42,040 bases of DNA from JAGLWW01 sp964640225 (GTDB lineage Archaea; Aenigmatarchaeota; Aenigmatarchaeia; PWEA01; JAGHBM01). The DNA lies in the NCBI GenBank assembly GCA_964640225.1, contig CAZXFI010000010.1, positions 1 through 42,040 on the forward strand. Reading direction: 5' to 3'. Of the stretch, positions 7,509 to 15,005 are shown one piece after another; positions within the stretch are counted from its first letter, which is position 1; each line of letters starts with the position of its first letter. Both the position numbers and the translations under genes were made by a program. The notes under the pieces are model-generated. The model was given only the letters and a program-made list of their open reading frames with translations, ran no database searches and was not told the DNA's origin.

Positions 7509-8066
7509 ATGAAGGACGATTGGGTAATAGTATTGGATTTTCTGCCAAGCGGTGTTGCAAGCCGCGGCAAGCCGGAGCCCATAGCTCAGGTAATCGGGGA
7601 AAAATATTTCTCGCTTCTTGAAGTGGTGCCCAGGGAAGGCATGAAATTCTCCCTCGGAGACAGGATTTACGTGGGAGAGGGCACAAGGGAAAAAATAAAA
7701 TACATAAAGAGATCCATTTCCATAAGCGAGCTTAGCGCTTTTTCCCGCTCCGAACTTGAGGAAGTTATAAAGGATTTGGTCAGGGAGGAAGAGGAAAGGT
7801 TCATTGAATTCTTCAACAAGGCGGGGCCCATAAGCACGAGGATGCACTCTCTTGAGCTCCTGCCGGGCGTGGGAAAAAAGCACATGTGGGAGCTTCTGGA
7901 AGCCAGGAAGGAGAAAGATTTTGACAGCTACGAAGACCTGAAGAACAGGGTTTCGCTCCTGCCGGACCCGGAAAAGATGCTGTTCAAGAGAATAATGAAG
8001 GAAATAAAGGGAGAAGACCCCAGACACAGGCTGTTTGTCCTGCACAAGAAAAGGGACGAGTACTGA
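7509..8066 (+). CDS. DUF655 family protein, nucleic-acid binding
   Basis: The start is the ATG at 7509, preceded by GGTGGGTG at 7495-7502. The 185-residue protein begins MKDDWVIVLDFLPSG. It has an OB-like N-terminal part and a helix-hairpin-helix-like segment SLELLPGVGKKHMWELLEARK in the middle, both typical of DUF655. The family is conserved beside Rpo4 and usually precedes the rRNA dimethylase KsgA; KsgA is not present here. An RNA- or DNA-binding role in transcription or ribosome biogenesis is inferred from context. Confidence 0.88.
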   Translation: MKDDWVIVLDFLPSGVASRGKPEPIAQVIGEKYFSLLEVVPREGMKFSLGDRIYVGEGTREKIKYIKRSISISELSAFSRSELEEVIKDLVREEEERFIEFFNKAGPISTRMHSLELLPGVGKKHMWELLEARKEKDFDSYEDLKNRVSLLPDPEKMLFKRIMKEIKGEDPRHRLFVLHKKRDEY

Positions 8067-8075
8067 TTTCCAGGA

Positions 8076-8083
8076 TTTTTTTT
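8076..8083 (+). terminator. Oligo-T terminator after DUF655
   Basis: Eight consecutive T begin nine bases after the DUF655 stop. Archaeal RNA polymerase terminates at such T-runs without a hairpin. A new TATA box (CTTTATATA at about 8102-8110) follows for the next gene. Confidence 0.45.
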
Positions 8084-8157
8084 GGTTTAAGTCTTCAGTA
8101 AGCTTTATATACTATTCACTACCATAAAGTAACTATTAAGTTTTAAAGGGTGAAAAA

Positions 8158-8412
8158 ATGATAAGCTACAAAAATCTGAAAGAAAAGCTTTCCCGCGAGA
8201 AGAGCCTGGGAGACGTCTGCAACGCGGGCGTGGGAGAAAAAGTGGAGATTGTCGGAGACAGCGTTCTGGCCAGGGATTATGCCGGAGAAACGGGAACCGT
8301 GCACGGCAAAATGGAAGTTGACTTCGGCTACAACGGGCTTGCCTACGCGGTGAAAATTCCCTCCGTGGACAATCTCGTGGGGCTCCTGCCGCAGGACCTG
8401 AGAAAAATCTGA
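8158..8412 (+). CDS. Small beta-rich hypothetical protein (84 aa)
   Basis: The ATG at 8158 has a GGGTGA ribosome binding site and its own TATA box near 8102-8110. The 84-residue product has a short N-terminal helix. A beta-rich segment follows (GEKVEIVGDSVLARDYAGETGTVHGK, then AYAVKIPSVDNLVGLLPQDL), resembling an SH3/KOW-like small barrel. No family is assigned. The strong promoter and ribosome binding site suggest it is well expressed. Confidence 0.65.
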   Translation: MISYKNLKEKLSREKSLGDVCNAGVGEKVEIVGDSVLARDYAGETGTVHGKMEVDFGYNGLAYAVKIPSVDNLVGLLPQDLRKI

Positions 8413-8423
8413 GCAACAATATC

Positions 8424-8431
8424 TTTAAATA
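8424..8431 (+). promoter_or_regulatory. TATA box for the acidic microprotein
   Basis: TTTAAATA lies about 31 bases upstream of the ATG at 8459, consistent with a message with a leader of only a few bases. Confidence 0.45.
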
Positions 8432-8458
8432 TTTCAGCTTCTTTATTTTTTTTGGTTA

Positions 8459-8572
8459 ATGACAGGAGACCAAAACAAAAGGGGTGTGTTTGTGTTCAGA
8501 GAAGATTTTGAAGACGACGAAATGGACGACGACAACCAGCCGGACTGGGGAGACGAGGAACCGGAAAATTAA
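8459..8572 (+). CDS. Acidic microprotein (37 aa)
   Basis: The frame from ATG 8459 to TAA 8572 encodes 37 residues. The C-terminal two thirds are strongly acidic (EDFEDDEMDDDNQPDWGDEE). It has its own TATA box and is followed directly by T-rich tracts at 8581-8593, so it forms a complete small transcription unit. Highly acidic short proteins can be nucleic-acid mimics or unfolded tails of partners, but no function can be assigned. Confidence 0.5.
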   Translation: MTGDQNKRGVFVFREDFEDDEMDDDNQPDWGDEEPEN

Positions 8573-8580
8573 TTTTCTGC

Positions 8581-8593
8581 TTTTTTCTTTTTT
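8581..8593 (+). terminator. T-rich terminator between convergent genes
   Basis: Two runs of six T separated by one C follow the acidic microprotein. They lie in the short gap before the convergent cis-prenyltransferase stop at 8640. Confidence 0.4.
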
Positions 8594-8639
8594 AGCCTGC
8601 TCACGCCTTTTTATTTTTACGAAAATTTAAGCCGGAGAG

Positions 8640-9374
8640 CTACTTGCCGAACCTTCTTTCCCTTTTCTGGTAGTCCCTTATTATCTTCATGAATTTTTCC
8701 CTTGAGAATTCGGGCCATTTCTCGTCGGTGAAGGCAAGCTCGGAATAGGCCGCCTGCCACGGAAGGAAGTTTGAAATTCTCCTGTCCCCGCCTGTTCTTA
8801 TTATCAGGTCCGGGTAGCGCATCCCGTTGGTGTAAAGGCTTTCCCTGAACACACTCTCGTTTATCTGTCCGAGCTTGAGCAAGCCTTTTGCGACCTTTAA
8901 TGAAATGTCTTTGCAGGCGTCAACAATCTCCTGCTGCCCCCCGTAGGCCACGGCAATGTTAAGGAAGTGCTTCCCGTAATTGCCTGTCATTTTTTCAACC
9001 TTTTTCATTTTTTCCCAGAGCTTTTTCGGAAGCAGCCCCGTTCTTCCGATGAACTTTACCCTTGTCTTCGTCTCGTGAACCGGGTGGTCTCCCGAAAGGA
9101 TGCAGTCCATCTCCCGGTCAAAGCATTCCATTATTTTGTTGAGCTCAATCTTCGGCCGGGAGCGCAGGTTCTCTACCGAGAGCGAGTAAACAGTCATATA
9201 TTTTATCCCAAGCTCGCAGGACCATTCAAGGACTTCCCTCGCCTTTTTAGTGCCGAATTCGTGCCCCTTCCATGGCCTTTTCATAAGTTCCTTGGCAAAC
9301 CTCCGGTTGCCGTCCATTATTATGCCAACGCTTTTGGGGATTCCGCCTGCTTTTTTAAGAAAATTAAAGTCCAT
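8640..9374 (-). CDS. uppS: Cis-prenyltransferase (UPP synthase family)
   Basis: The 244-residue enzyme condenses isopentenyl diphosphate onto an allylic diphosphate to make cis-polyprenyl diphosphate, the lipid carrier for glycans. The signature IIMDGNRRFAK has the catalytic Asp at 21. It is followed by MTVYSLSVENLRS (60-72) and the C-terminal RTGGDRRISNFLPWQAAYSELAF (193-215), which contains the R-x-S-x-F-L-x-W-Q motif. Length is standard. An AT-rich element at 9394-9403 lies about 25 bases upstream of the ATG, pointing to a leaderless message. It is divergent from the prepilin peptidase. Confidence 0.96.
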   Translation of the reverse strand: MDFNFLKKAGGIPKSVGIIMDGNRRFAKELMKRPWKGHEFGTKKAREVLEWSCELGIKYMTVYSLSVENLRSRPKIELNKIMECFDREMDCILSGDHPVHETKTRVKFIGRTGLLPKKLWEKMKKVEKMTGNYGKHFLNIAVAYGGQQEIVDACKDISLKVAKGLLKLGQINESVFRESLYTNGMRYPDLIIRTGGDRRISNFLPWQAAYSELAFTDEKWPEFSREKFMKIIRDYQKRERRFGK

Positions 9375-9417
9375 ACAAACACTTCTTGTTTTGCTAAATA
9401 AAAATATTTTTATGATT

Positions 9418-9426
9418 ATTTAAATA
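9418..9426 (+). promoter_or_regulatory. TATA box for the prepilin peptidase gene
   Basis: ATTTAAATA lies 21 bases before the ATG at 9448, the spacing expected for a leaderless transcript. Confidence 0.5.
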
Positions 9427-9447
9427 CATTCCCCGATTATTATTTTT

Positions 9448-10317
9448 ATGCTTGACTTAATTCTGGGTTATTTTCTCGTTTTAACGGGAATAGCAGGTTC
9501 GGGGCTTGCCGGGTACATAGACCTGAAAACAACGGAGATACCGGACGAGATACCACTGGCAATGGTTGTAATAGGGCTTCTTACACGCTTCAGCTACTCT
9601 GCTTTTTCCGGCTCTTGGAATTTCTTGATTTTGCCCGGCCTTATAGGAGGAGGCTTCTTCCTTTTCGGGCTGTTCATGTACTACTCCGGCCAGTGGGGAG
9701 GCGGGGATGCAAAGGTTCTGGGGGCCATGGGAATCCTCATGGGAACCCTGCCCCAGGGAATTCTTTCCCAGTCGCCTTTCCCGGTTTTCCTTAACATTCT
9801 AACGAACATGTTTTTCGTGGGGGCGGTTTACATAATGGTATACGCTCTGGCAATTTCCCTCGGAAACAAAAAAATAATAAGGGGATTCTGGAAGAGCCTC
9901 AAAGGGGGCGCGGCGGAATTCGCCCTGTTCATGGCGGCGTTGCTTTCGGTCGTGGGGCTGAACGCTTTCCTTTGGAACGGGCTGGGAATATTCAACCCGT
10001 GGTTTACGGCAGGAGCGGTTGTTTTCGGAACAGCGATTTACCCTTTATGGAAGTTTCTCAGGTGCGTTGAAAAGATAGGGTTCATGAAAAAAATAAGCTC
10101 TAGGGACTTGCGGGAGGGGGACATGATAGGGGAGGATATAAAGAAACTGGGCCTCAGCAAAAAAATAATAAGAGGGCTTACTGCGGAGGAAGTTAGGAAG
10201 ATAAAAAAACTTAAGAAAACCGTGTGGATAAGAGAGGGCGTGAGGTTCGGCCCCGTTTTCCCGATGACAATAATAGTTACACTCTTATTTGGAAACCTTC
10301 TATTTTTTGTATTGTAG
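9448..10317 (+). CDS. A24-family prepilin/preflagellin peptidase
   Basis: This 289-residue membrane aspartic protease cleaves class III signal peptides of archaeal pilins or archaellins. The two catalytic aspartates are visible: D25 in YIDLKTTEIPDEIP and D87 in the GGGDAKVLGAMG motif (84-95). About six membrane segments cover residues 1-205. A soluble basic segment (about 210-265) and a final hydrophobic segment follow, as in longer archaeal members. No pilin gene with a class III signal peptide is visible here. The epimerase gene follows after eight bases. Confidence 0.92.
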   Translation: MLDLILGYFLVLTGIAGSGLAGYIDLKTTEIPDEIPLAMVVIGLLTRFSYSAFSGSWNFLILPGLIGGGFFLFGLFMYYSGQWGGGDAKVLGAMGILMGTLPQGILSQSPFPVFLNILTNMFFVGAVYIMVYALAISLGNKKIIRGFWKSLKGGAAEFALFMAALLSVVGLNAFLWNGLGIFNPWFTAGAVVFGTAIYPLWKFLRCVEKIGFMKKISSRDLREGDMIGEDIKKLGLSKKIIRGLTAEEVRKIKKLKKTVWIREGVRFGPVFPMTIIVTLLFGNLLFFVL

Positions 10318-10325
10318 GTGTGAAA

Positions 10326-11273
10326 ATGGCGGAAATTCTCGTGACAGGCGGCACAGGTTTCGTTGGCAGGGAGCTGGTGAAGGAGCTGGCCGGAAAGAAG
10401 AGGAACAAAGTCACGGTTTTTGACAGGAAAACCGGCCCAAAAATTCCCGGAGTGAGTTACCTTAAGGGGGACATAACCAGTTCCGACTCTGTGGGGAGGG
10501 CCGTCATGGGGAAGGATTGCGTTTACCACCTGGCCGCCGTGATAGACGAGTCATGTCCGAAGGAAGTCATGTTTGACGTTAACGTGGGCGGCACCGTGAG
10601 CGTTCTGGAGGCTTGCAGGAAAGAGAAAATAAAAAGACTGGTTTACGTGAGCACAGCAGGAGTCATGGCCGAGACAATGAACAGGGCGGATGAGAAAACC
10701 CCTTACGGCCCCATGACAAATTACGAGAAAAGCAAGGCTCTCGCGGAAAAAACCGTTCTGGAATACCACAAGAGATTCAAGCTTCCGGTGGTGGTGATAA
10801 GGCCTGCCCTGCTTTACGGCCCCAACGAATACTGGAGTGTTATAATAAAAGAGGCCCGGAATCTCTTTCCTGTAATAGGCAAGGGCGAGAACAAGTGGCA
10901 CATGCTTTACATAAAAAACCTGGTTCCCGCGCTTGCCAGCGCCGCAACAAGGGGAAAAGACGGCGCTGTCTACCTAATAGCGGACGAGGACGTTCACACC
11001 TACGAAGAGATGTACGGAATATTAAGGGAGGAGCTTGGGATTGATAAAGAGCCGGCCCATATACCGGTGTGGTTCGCCAAGCTGATAGCGCTTCTTTACA
11101 GGCTTTTAGGAAAAAAATCCATAGTTAGCAGGTATCACATAGACCGGCTCATAAAAAACAAATGGTACAGCATTTCAAAGGCAAGGAGGCATTTAAAATA
11201 TAATCCAAGATATAACTTTAATAAGGGAATCAGGGAAACAATTAAATATCTTGATTCTCTAATTAAACGGTGA
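10326..11273 (+). CDS. NAD-dependent epimerase/dehydratase (extended SDR)
   Basis: The start is the ATG at 10326 with GGTG at 10318-10321; longer in-frame starts would overlap the peptidase gene. The 315-residue protein has the Rossmann motif VTGGTGFVGREL (6-17) and the catalytic Y133-x3-K137 (NYEKSK). The motif VVIRPALLYGPNEYW is typical of sugar-nucleotide epimerases and of related 3-beta-HSD-like members. The substrate could be a nucleotide sugar or a lipid intermediate. Its neighbours are lipid-type genes, so both remain possible. Confidence 0.9.
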   Translation: MAEILVTGGTGFVGRELVKELAGKKRNKVTVFDRKTGPKIPGVSYLKGDITSSDSVGRAVMGKDCVYHLAAVIDESCPKEVMFDVNVGGTVSVLEACRKEKIKRLVYVSTAGVMAETMNRADEKTPYGPMTNYEKSKALAEKTVLEYHKRFKLPVVVIRPALLYGPNEYWSVIIKEARNLFPVIGKGENKWHMLYIKNLVPALASAATRGKDGAVYLIADEDVHTYEEMYGILREELGIDKEPAHIPVWFAKLIALLYRLLGKKSIVSRYHIDRLIKNKWYSISKARRHLKYNPRYNFNKGIRETIKYLDSLIKR

Positions 11274-11277
11274 TTTT

Positions 11278-12066
11278 TTGAAGATTGGAAAGACGGAAAG
11301 GCATATCCACGAGGTAATAGAGAAGGACGGGGTGGTCTTTTTCGGCCTTATAGACCCAGGCATGCACGACAACGGGGAAAGCCTGAAGTACGCAAAGGCC
11401 TTTTACGAGGCCGGGGCGGACATAATACTCATAGGGGGCTCCCTGGGATACATGGAGACCACCATGCTTGACGAGACCCTGAAGGAAATAAAAAAAGAAG
11501 TCTCCCTTCCTTTTATGCTTTTTCCGGGCAACGTGAGCGGACTCACCAGGCAGGCCGATGCGCTGTACTTCATGAGCCTAATGAACTCCATAAACCCCTA
11601 CTGGATAACAGGGGCGCAGGCGCTTGCGGCGCCGGTGATAAAAAAACAGAAAACCGAGGCAATACCCACGTCCCTCATAATAGTTGAACCCGGGGAGACC
11701 GTGGGCTGGATTGCGGAGTCAAGGCCCGTGTTCCTTCACAAGCCCGAGATAGCAGCGGCCTATGCCCTGGCCGGGAAGTACATGGGACACAGGGTTACCA
11801 TACTGGAAAGGGGCAGCGGCGCTCCGGGTCCCAGCCCGCCGGAAATGTTCCGCGCGGTAAAGGAAGCCGTGGGGCACCCCGTCATTTGTGCGGGCTCAAA
11901 CAAGAACCTCCAGGACATAAGAAGAACTATAATGGGGGGAGCGGACGGCGTGCACATAGCATCCATAATAGAAAAGGCCAAGGATCCCGGCAAAAAAGCG
12001 AAAGAAATCGTGAGTTACGCGAAAAAAGTGGGCAAGGAAAAGCTGAGGAAGCGTGGTAAAAAATGA
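11278..12066 (+). CDS. GGGP synthase family (PcrB-like), paralogue A
   Basis: Translation is assigned to the TTG at 11278, with GGTGAT at 11270-11275 in front. The 262-residue TIM-barrel protein matches group II geranylgeranylglyceryl phosphate synthases, which make the first ether bond of archaeal lipids. It shows LFPGNVSGLTRQADALYFMSLMNS, YWITGAQALAAPVI and IIVEPGETVGWI. The YLEAGSGA signature reads ILERGSGAPG. The DPDK motif reads DPGM, and the phosphate-binding GGGIRS loop reads AGSNKN. The stop overlaps paralogue B by four bases (ATGA). Catalytic competence is uncertain. Confidence 0.88.
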   Translation: MKIGKTERHIHEVIEKDGVVFFGLIDPGMHDNGESLKYAKAFYEAGADIILIGGSLGYMETTMLDETLKEIKKEVSLPFMLFPGNVSGLTRQADALYFMSLMNSINPYWITGAQALAAPVIKKQKTEAIPTSLIIVEPGETVGWIAESRPVFLHKPEIAAAYALAGKYMGHRVTILERGSGAPGPSPPEMFRAVKEAVGHPVICAGSNKNLQDIRRTIMGGADGVHIASIIEKAKDPGKKAKEIVSYAKKVGKEKLRKRGKK

Positions 12067-12872
12067 AAAAAAAGAAATCCCGGAAAAAAGACAGAGCCGG
12101 GCAGGAAAAAAAGCGGCTCTCAAAAAGTATACTGGAGAGAATAAAGAGAAAAAACAACGGCCCGGTTTACATACCTTTCATAGATTCCACCATTTACGAC
12201 ATGGATGAGATAGTAAGGATAACCAGGAGCATAAACAAGTCTATGGCTGACATGATAGTGGTAAGCGGAATTCTGAACGTGGACAACAGCTATTTTGACA
12301 AGGTCGTGAAAAAAATAAAGGAAAACACGGAGCTTCCGCTGATAATACTTCCGGGAAACACGGGGATGATAAGCAGGCACGCCGATGCCATATTTTTCAT
12401 AACCCTTATTAACTCAAGAAACCAGTACTGGATAACGGGCTCGCAGGCCATGACCGCGCCCGCCGTTTTTTATTCAGGAATAGAGGTGATACCCACGGCC
12501 TACATGGTGGTGGAGCCGGGGGGAACTTCCTGCTGGGTGGGTGATGCAAACCCGCTTCCCAATGACAAGCTGGAGATAGTGAAGGCCTATGCCATTTATT
12601 CCGAGCTTTCCGGAAAAGAGCTTATATGCCTGGATACGGGCATGGGGGAGTGCAAGCTTACGGAGAAGGTTATAAAGGTTATAAAGGAAAACACAGACCT
12701 CCCGATAGCCTTTTACGGTGGAGTGAAAAACCTGAAAGACATAAACAGGCTGGCCAGGGCCGGGGCGGACATAATAATAACAAGCACGGTAATAAAGAAG
12801 CACAAGAAAGGCAAGCGCCTGCAGCACCTAATCAAGTTCAAGAAAAAAAGGAAAAAGTCTACTCCAAAATAA
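12063..12872 (+). CDS. GGGP synthase family, paralogue B
   Basis: This 269-residue protein is a tandem relative of the preceding gene, joined by an ATGA overlap. It shares ILPGNTGMISRHADAIFFITLINSRNQYWITGSQAM in corresponding positions and keeps EPGGTSCWVGDANPLP, YGGVKN and AGADIIITSTVI. These are closer to the family consensus in its second half than paralogue A. The DPDK motif has become DSTI, and the YLEAGSGA signature has become CLDTGMGE. A basic N-terminal extension of about 35 residues and a basic C-terminus are extra. A heteromeric enzyme with A, or a non-catalytic role, is inference. Confidence 0.85.
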   Translation: MKKKKSRKKDRAGQEKKRLSKSILERIKRKNNGPVYIPFIDSTIYDMDEIVRITRSINKSMADMIVVSGILNVDNSYFDKVVKKIKENTELPLIILPGNTGMISRHADAIFFITLINSRNQYWITGSQAMTAPAVFYSGIEVIPTAYMVVEPGGTSCWVGDANPLPNDKLEIVKAYAIYSELSGKELICLDTGMGECKLTEKVIKVIKENTDLPIAFYGGVKNLKDINRLARAGADIIITSTVIKKHKKGKRLQHLIKFKKKRKKSTPK

Positions 12873-13473
12873 CCGCGGCGTTCTTCTTTTTCCTCATTTT
12901 CATCAGCTCGCTTTCCAGGTCCAGTATTTTGTTCTCCATTCTATCGTCTTTTTCAGGCCGTGCCGGTTCCCTGGTTGGCGGGGCGGGCAGGGGCCTGTTC
13001 TCAATCCTGGAAATCTCTCCCAGCAGGTCCGCCCTGACCTGCTCTATCCTCCTGTTAAGGTCAAAGAATTTTTCGTCAAAGTCCTCGGCTTGACTCCCTC
13101 CCTTCTTGGAAAAACACCTTGCTTTAATTCCCTCCAGCCTGGAGATTATGTTTTTTATGTCCCTGGCATTTTCCGATACGGCAGAACCCAGCTCTTCCAG
13201 CCTGTTTTCAATCGCAGAAGTGTCTGAACCCTTGTTTCTGTGCATCTTGGAAATTATTTCCTCCTGTATGTCCATTACCTCTTTTATGTGCTCTTTTATC
13301 TCGGGGTCTTTAATCCCACCGGAAGTTTTTTCCGGGCGCTTCTGCGTGCTGTCAAATTTTTTCAGGAAGAAATCCTCAACATGCTTCTCAACCCTGGCTT
13401 CAAGCCCCACGATTCTCTGGTTGATTTCCCTTTCTATTACACTCAACAACTCTTTCCTTTCGTCGTCGTTCAT
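12859..13473 (-). CDS. Coiled-coil protein (204 aa)
   Basis: A highly charged, largely helical protein with heptad-like segments at about 1-50, 60-110 and 125-155. A Pro-rich linker follows (RPLPAPPTREPARPEKDD, near 158-175), then a final helix. There is no membrane segment and one Cys. Its ATG overlaps the stop of the 92-residue coiled-coil gene by four bases, and the two follow the SpoIIM-like gene. Its end overlaps the convergent GGGPS-like gene by 14 bases. No family is recognised. Confidence 0.7.
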   Translation of the reverse strand: MNDDERKELLSVIEREINQRIVGLEARVEKHVEDFFLKKFDSTQKRPEKTSGGIKDPEIKEHIKEVMDIQEEIISKMHRNKGSDTSAIENRLEELGSAVSENARDIKNIISRLEGIKARCFSKKGGSQAEDFDEKFFDLNRRIEQVRADLLGEISRIENRPLPAPPTREPARPEKDDRMENKILDLESELMKMRKKKNAAVILE

Positions 13474-13748
13474 TTCATTTCCCTCAGCATGCTCTTTATT
13501 TTTCTTGCCCTCTCCTTCAGGTCGTCCACATTCCCTTCTTTCTTGGGCATGATTGACTTTATAATGGACTTCTTGGGGGGAGCCGGTATGTGCTCCTCTC
13601 TCTGAGATTTTATAACTGGAGTTTTGTTTCCCTCCATTTTTGAAAAAATGTCCATTATCTTGAGCTTGTTGTCAAGAATCATGTCTTCAAGCTCCTCTAT
13701 TTTCATCTCTATTTCTTCAAGCCTTTTTTCCAAGTTCTCTCCCTGCAT
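13470..13748 (-). CDS. Small coiled-coil protein (92 aa)
   Basis: The start is the ATG at 13748 (MQGENLEKRLEEIE), five bases downstream of the SpoIIM-like stop. A longer in-frame start would overlap that gene. The N-terminal 40 residues form a clear heptad coiled coil, followed by a Pro-containing basic linker (EEHIPAPPKKS) and a basic helix. It overlaps the next coiled-coil gene by ATGA. The shared PAPP linker with the 204-residue protein suggests that the pair may interact. Function unknown. Confidence 0.7.
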   Translation of the reverse strand: MQGENLEKRLEEIEMKIEELEDMILDNKLKIMDIFSKMEGNKTPVIKSQREEHIPAPPKKSIIKSIMPKKEGNVDDLKERARKIKSMLREMK

Positions 13749-13753
13749 TTGAA

Positions 13754-14569
13754 TCACAAAATTTCTATCAGGCCTGCCACGAACAGGCACAAAAGTCCTC
13801 CCGCCACGAGAATCAGGGAATCCTTTACCACCCGGAAAAACGTTTCCTTCTTGTATTCCTTGGTTGAAAAGTAATAGCTGAACTGGTAGGAAAGCAGAGC
13901 CCCGCTTATTCCGGCAAGTATGTAGGCCGCTATTTCCATTATTCCGTGGGGCAGGTATGAGAGCATGAGTATGTGCATGTCCGATATTCCGGTGGAAGCC
14001 TTGGCTATGAAAACTCCCAGGACAGAGGCATTCCATACAAGCACGAATACCATGCCCGCGGAAAAAAGGAAGGATATAAGGAATGTAAGGAAGAAAACCC
14101 ACAGGTTGTTGGTTATTATCCTTTCAAAAAGGCTGCTTATTATGGCATTTCCCGCTATCTGGCCTGTCAGGTCGGTGGCCGCCCCCCTCAGGGCCGCCCC
14201 CCTTATACCCTCTATTATCTCTATCTGCACAGCGAAAAAGGATGCGGGAAAAATGAACGTGGAGATTATGTAGCCGAAAGTCACGCCCAGGAAAAACGCG
14301 AGATATACGGCCAGCTCGTTCGCGTGCCTGAGAAGCAGCCTTTCTTCGGTGAGCCTTTTCATCATCTCCTCTTTTTCCTCGCTCATGAGGTACTGTATCA
14401 GCGGGTAAGCCCCTACCAGCGATACAAGAAAAACTGAAACAAGGCCCATGCTTATGGGAAGCAGGTATTTGGTAAGAAAAACGGAAATTACGGTGAAAGC
14501 CAAGGCAAAGAAAAATATTGCAAGCAGGTTGTTCTTGTACTCCTCCCTGAGCCAAACGAGTTCCAGCAT
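13754..14569 (-). CDS. SpoIIM-like (stage II sporulation protein M) membrane protein
   Basis: A 271-residue protein with about six to seven membrane segments. The Asn- and Gly-rich motif FVLVWNASVLGVFIA and LSYLPHGIMEIAAYILAGISGALLSYQF match the SpoIIM/DUF95 family, which is widespread in archaea despite its sporulation name. The N-terminal half has a cytoplasmic acidic loop (SEEKEEMMKRLTEERLLLRH). In Bacillus, SpoIIM takes part in peptidoglycan hydrolysis during engulfment, which cannot apply directly here. It precedes two coiled-coil genes in an apparent operon 28 bases after prefoldin alpha. Confidence 0.88.
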   Translation of the reverse strand: MLELVWLREEYKNNLLAIFFFALAFTVISVFLTKYLLPISMGLVSVFLVSLVGAYPLIQYLMSEEKEEMMKRLTEERLLLRHANELAVYLAFFLGVTFGYIISTFIFPASFFAVQIEIIEGIRGAALRGAATDLTGQIAGNAIISSLFERIITNNLWVFFLTFLISFLFSAGMVFVLVWNASVLGVFIAKASTGISDMHILMLSYLPHGIMEIAAYILAGISGALLSYQFSYYFSTKEYKKETFFRVVKDSLILVAGGLLCLFVAGLIEIL

Positions 14570-14597
14570 GCTTTATTTTTGTCAAGGCTTATTTAAA

Positions 14598-15005
14598 TTA
14601 TTCTTTACCCTGCTCCAGGATTTCCTGTACCTCAGGTTCCAGGCCCGCGAGCTTTCCGTTGACCTCGGCCAGCCTTTCGTAAACTTCCTTCCTACCGGCC
14701 TCCAGTTCCTTCCGCCTTGACTCCAGAATTTCCACGGCTTTCTCCGGGGACTTCTTTCCCAGGACTCCGGCCCCGAGGTCCACCACAACCCTTTCGTCCC
14801 TTATATCGGCCCTCACGAAGCACTCCTTTCCCAGAGGGGCAAGTATCTCCTTTCCCTTGTGTTTTTTCATTTCCTCTATTATTTCCCTGGTTGTGATAAG
14901 GTCCTCTATTCCCTGGTTCACCAGCCCGAGCTGCTCCGTGAAAAGCTCCTGCTGGTTCTTGAGAATCCGGTACATGTAAACTTTTTTTTGGGTTTCCTTG
15001 TCCAT
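14598..15005 (-). CDS. pfdA: Prefoldin alpha subunit
   Basis: The 135-residue protein (ATG at 15005; a TTG three bases upstream is less likely) has two long helices flanking a beta-hairpin segment with ILAPLGKECFVRADIRDERVVVDLGAGVLGKKS. This arrangement is characteristic of the alpha subunit of the archaeal prefoldin chaperone. It overlaps the aIF6 stop by one base (TGATG). In many archaea aIF6 and prefoldin alpha are separated by L18Ae, which is absent here. Confidence 0.93.
   Translation of the reverse strand: MDKETQKKVYMYRILKNQQELFTEQLGLVNQGIEDLITTREIIEEMKKHKGKEILAPLGKECFVRADIRDERVVVDLGAGVLGKKSPEKAVEILESRRKELEAGRKEVYERLAEVNGKLAGLEPEVQEILEQGKE

Noticed and set aside
10224..10325. Upstream start for the epimerase
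   Set aside because: It would overlap the peptidase gene, and the Rossmann motif begins just after the ATG at 10326, which has a ribosome binding site.
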